Shown: one piece after another, positions 61,844 to 64,000 of the stretch
Layout: each line of letters starts with the position of its first letter
Position numbering within the stretch: position 1 is the stretch's first letter
Assembly (NCBI RefSeq): GCF_900162685.1
Contig: NZ_LT727828.1
Coordinates: 2,282,235 to 2,346,234, forward strand
DNA: 64,000 nt
DNA from: Terribacillus halophilus
Lineage (GTDB): Bacteria > Bacillota > Bacilli > Bacillales > Amphibacillaceae
Direction: 5' to 3'
The notes under the pieces: model-generated
Database searches by the model: none
Told to the model about the DNA's origin: nothing
What the model saw: the letters and a program-made list of their open reading frames with translations, nothing else
Made by a program: the position numbers and the translations under genes

Positions 61844-61870
61844 TTCTTAAGACGTTCGGAGGGGTAACGA

Positions 61871-62014
61871 ATGAGCAAGAGAAGTAAATCAAAACGTATC
61901 ACAAGTCAAGGTGCACAATCGGTGAGGCAGCATGACGAGATTTTCGTTTACCGCGAACGCTTCAGCGATACGGTGAAGAAGCAAAAATCAGAAAGCCATA
62001 ATGGAGGGTTTTAG
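61871..62014 (+). CDS. Small basic protein (47 residues)
   Basis: A very good ribosome site (CGGAGGGG) 6 bases before ATG. Composition is basic with M-S-K-R-S-K-S-K-R at the start and Q-H-D-E-I-F-V-Y-R-E-R-F in the middle. The last codons carry the ribosome site of the next gene, so they are coupled. Family not recognised. Confidence 0.6.
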   Translation: MSKRSKSKRITSQGAQSVRQHDEIFVYRERFSDTVKKQKSESHNGGF

Positions 62015-62015
62015 G

Positions 62016-62183
62016 ATGGAAAACTTCTTCGAGAAAGCAAAACACAAAATGCAGGGCTTGACGAACAAGCCAAGTCAGGATGACTCTGCCACAGCGCAAG
62101 AGGCCATCCAATCTGCATACAACGACGCAACTGCAGAAGAAAAGCAGCAATTGCAGGACTTCCAGCAGAAGCTCGACCAGTAA
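62016..62183 (+). CDS. yizC: DUF3813 family small protein
   Basis: 55 residues, helical, with the A/Q/E pattern A-I-Q-S-A-Y-N-D-A-T-A-E-E-K-Q-Q-L-Q characteristic of DUF3813. ATG at 62016 follows GGAGG by 8 bases. The yizC symbol is by family and position beside yitU and is tentative. Function unknown. Confidence 0.65.
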   Translation: MENFFEKAKHKMQGLTNKPSQDDSATAQEAIQSAYNDATAEEKQQLQDFQQKLDQ

Positions 62184-62186
62184 CAG

Positions 62187-62220
62187 AAAGAGGCAGATCC
62201 GATATCGGATCTGCCTCTTT
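62187..62220. terminator. Perfect palindromic terminator
   Basis: AAAGAGGCAGATCCGAT is followed directly by its complement with no separate loop (34 bases, centre GATATC). Convergent genes stop on both sides. Confidence 0.85.
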
Positions 62221-64000
62221 ACTGTTCTTCCTCTTTTTTATAAGCGATGAACCCTTTATTGCCATGCTGCAGAATGGACTGCAAAATAATCGTCGATAGC
62301 TTATTGGGCGGATAAGGCTTAATAAGATAATGATTAATTTCATATTCTTTTGCCTTCTCCATTTCCTGAATCGCACTGGATATGAAGATTGGTACGTCTT
62401 GTAGAAACGGCTGCTGTTTGATGTGATGGATAACATCCCAGCCGTCCACACCTTCACCAAGCATTAAGTCAATAACAAAAGCTGCGGGCTTGATATTGTG
62501 CAGTTGGTTTATCAGAGTTTCGCCTGAGACAAAGCGATTAACCGTAAAACCTGCATCTTTCAGTTCATCTTCCAGGAGCATTGCTAAACTCCTGTCATCC
62601 TCAAGCAGAACAATTTGTCTGCCATTTTCTTCTTTCTGCGTAACTGTATGGTCATCTGTTTCAACAAGCGGAAGGACAAGACTGAACACACTTCCTTCAC
62701 CTTCTGCAGAGCGAACCATGATCTTCCCGTTATGCGCTTCTATAATTTCCTTACATATCGCCAGTCCCAATCCAGTTCCGCCGATTTTACGTGCGCTGGA
62801 ATTATCAAGCCGGTTGAATTTCTGGAAAAGCCTGCTTAATTCTTGATCCGGTATTCCAATGCCTTCATCGGAAACGTGTACGAACAGCTGATGTTCCTGC
62901 TGCTGAATGGAAACAACTACGTCTCCTCCATCTGGTGAGAACTTGATTGCATTACTAAGCAAATTCGTCACTACCTGAATCATCTTATCCCGGTCAGCAG
63001 CAACATAATCGTTATTACTGTTCTTCTGGATAACCAAGTTATGATGAGGACTTGTAGTTTGGAAGTTCTCTACAACTTGCTCTACAATTGGTGTAAATGC
63101 CTGCTTTTCTTTCACGTACTCTTGTTTTCCTGCTTCCATACGTTGCAAATCAAGAAAATCATTGATCAAGTTCGTCAATCTGGTTGCTTCTTGATGAATC
63201 GTCGTTAAATATCTAGCTTGGCGCTCTGGCTTCAATTCCCGATTAATCATTAATTCCGTGTAGCCGAGGACACTGGCGAGCGGTGTTCGCAGTTCATGGC
63301 TAACAGTACTGACAAGATTCGATTTCATTTGATCTACTTCGTATTCTGCTGTTATATCGCGATAGACGAATAACGTGCCAATTTTTTCACCATGGCGTTT
63401 GATTGCCACATGATAGAGCAGCAGTACTTTGTTTTCCATACCGCTGACACGCAGCCGCAAACCGCCTTCTGGCTGTTTCTCTTCAAAAATAGCCTGTTTA
63501 ATATATTGTTCATACGCTTCTTGATTATCAATATACGTTTTTGTATAGTCCATCCAGACTTCGTAGCTATTACATGCATTCCGGTGAGCCGCAACACTAG
63601 CAAGCTGCAAATAGACCTGCCAGTTGGCGTTATACTGCAATAGTTCTCCGTTTGTACTGACAAACTGGATACCTTCATTCACATTGTCGATGATATCTTG
63701 ATTCAGCTGTCTGTTGTATTCTGTTAGTTCATACGATTCAATTTTATCGAGGAATAAGCTGAGTCGTTTCAGAATCCAGTTCAGCTCTCTTTTTTCACTA
63801 TCACGGAACGGCATTTGGAACCTTGTGCAAATAAAGATTGCAACAAGATCACCAGCAGAATTATGGACCGGTATATGTAAATCCTCACTAATGCCGTTAC
63901 CGTGATATCCTTGTTCTGTGTGCGCTGCTATTCTCTCCAAAACAAACGATTCCGGAGTATCTTTCAGTCGGTTGACCACATGCTGGAAATGCTCAGCTAC
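62219..64000 (-). CDS. Hybrid sensor histidine kinase/response regulator (partial)
   Basis: At least 593 residues, cut by the right edge. Order from the N-terminal end visible: GAF-like part (N-S-A-G-D-L-V-A-I-F, C-T-R about 38-55), a coiled segment, a PAS-like domain, HisKA with S-H-E-L-R-T-P-L-A-S about 230, HATPase with D-K-M-I-Q-V-V-T-N-L-L-S-N-A-I-K-F about 335, G-G-T-G-L-G-L-A-I-C, and a C-terminal REC domain (E-D-D about 461, F-V-I-D-L-M-L-G with phospho-Asp about 505, K in L-I-K-P about 555). No membrane helix in the visible part, so probably a cytoplasmic sensor. Signal unknown. Confidence 0.88.
   Translation of the reverse strand, partial: VAEHFQHVVNRLKDTPESFVLERIAAHTEQGYHGNGISEDLHIPVHNSAGDLVAIFICTRFQMPFRDSEKRELNWILKRLSLFLDKIESYELTEYNRQLNQDIIDNVNEGIQFVSTNGELLQYNANWQVYLQLASVAAHRNACNSYEVWMDYTKTYIDNQEAYEQYIKQAIFEEKQPEGGLRLRVSGMENKVLLLYHVAIKRHGEKIGTLFVYRDITAEYEVDQMKSNLVSTVSHELRTPLASVLGYTELMINRELKPERQARYLTTIHQEATRLTNLINDFLDLQRMEAGKQEYVKEKQAFTPIVEQVVENFQTTSPHHNLVIQKNSNNDYVAADRDKMIQVVTNLLSNAIKFSPDGGDVVVSIQQQEHQLFVHVSDEGIGIPDQELSRLFQKFNRLDNSSARKIGGTGLGLAICKEIIEAHNGKIMVRSAEGEGSVFSLVLPLVETDDHTVTQKEENGRQIVLLEDDRSLAMLLEDELKDAGFTVNRFVSGETLINQLHNIKPAAFVIDLMLGEGVDGWDVIHHIKQQPFLQDVPIFISSAIQEMEKAKEYEINHYLIKPYPPNKLSTIILQSILQHGNKGFIAYKKEEEQ

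Overview
The window is chromosomal DNA of a low-GC, endospore-forming member of the Bacillaceae. The spore coat genes cotZ and cotO, spx-mecA, a tryptophan T-box and near-canonical sigma-A promoters and AGGAGG ribosome sites all point there. Gene order over about 21-62 kb follows the Bacillus subtilis yit/yjb/yjc neighbourhood (yjcHGF, cotZ, cotO, yjbQ, prpE, yjbO, nadK, yjbM, yjbK, yjbI, yjbH, pepF, coiA, mecA, spx, yjbC, opp, trpS, yjbA, fabF, yjzD, yitWVU), with local insertions and losses. A halotolerant genus such as Terribacillus, Virgibacillus or Oceanobacillus would fit, but that is inference and no 16S gene is present.

Layout. 0-13 kb is accessory and partly decayed. It holds stand-alone enzymes (DUF402, methyltransferase, HAD phosphatase, two nucleotidyltransferases, NamA with a MarR regulator, an aldo/keto reductase, an alpha/beta hydrolase), a cold-shock gene, and at least six broken genes or remnants. 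It ends at a tRNA-Val(GAC) whose downstream terminator carries tandem repeats. 13-21 kb: a TetR/MFS drug-efflux pair, a lipoprotein, an ica/pga-type exopolysaccharide operon whose glycosyltransferase is frameshifted, and a FosX-type fosfomycin resistance gene overlapping an HD nucleotidase. 21-27 kb: the manganese ABC importer mntABCD behind two MntR-like boxes, then yjcHGF. 27-30 kb: a spore coat island with cotZ, cotO and three unrecognised small proteins. 30-38 kb: a mgtE-yjbQ cation operon, rodA, prpE, and yjbM-nadK-yjbO ((p)ppGpp, NADP and pseudouridine synthesis). 37-48 kb: the redox/proteolysis control block (yjbK, yjbI, spxH/yjbH, pepF, coiA, mecA, spx, yjbC). 48-54 kb: the oppABCDF peptide importer. 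54-62 kb: T-box-controlled trpS, yjbA, fabF, yjzD, yitW, yitV, yitU and small genes. The right edge cuts a hybrid histidine kinase/response regulator.

How the genes work together. YjbH is the adaptor that hands Spx to ClpXP, and MecA is the ClpC adaptor and competence brake. They sit beside spx, CoiA (DNA uptake) and oligopeptide import plus PepF, so this block links thiol stress, competence and peptide use. The coat genes and small charged proteins at 28 kb are probably sporulation genes. I found no CRISPR array, no intact transposase and no complete prophage. The most unusual material is the decayed zone at 9.7-12.9 kb beside tRNA-Val, the frameshifted pgaC, and several small unannotated genes.
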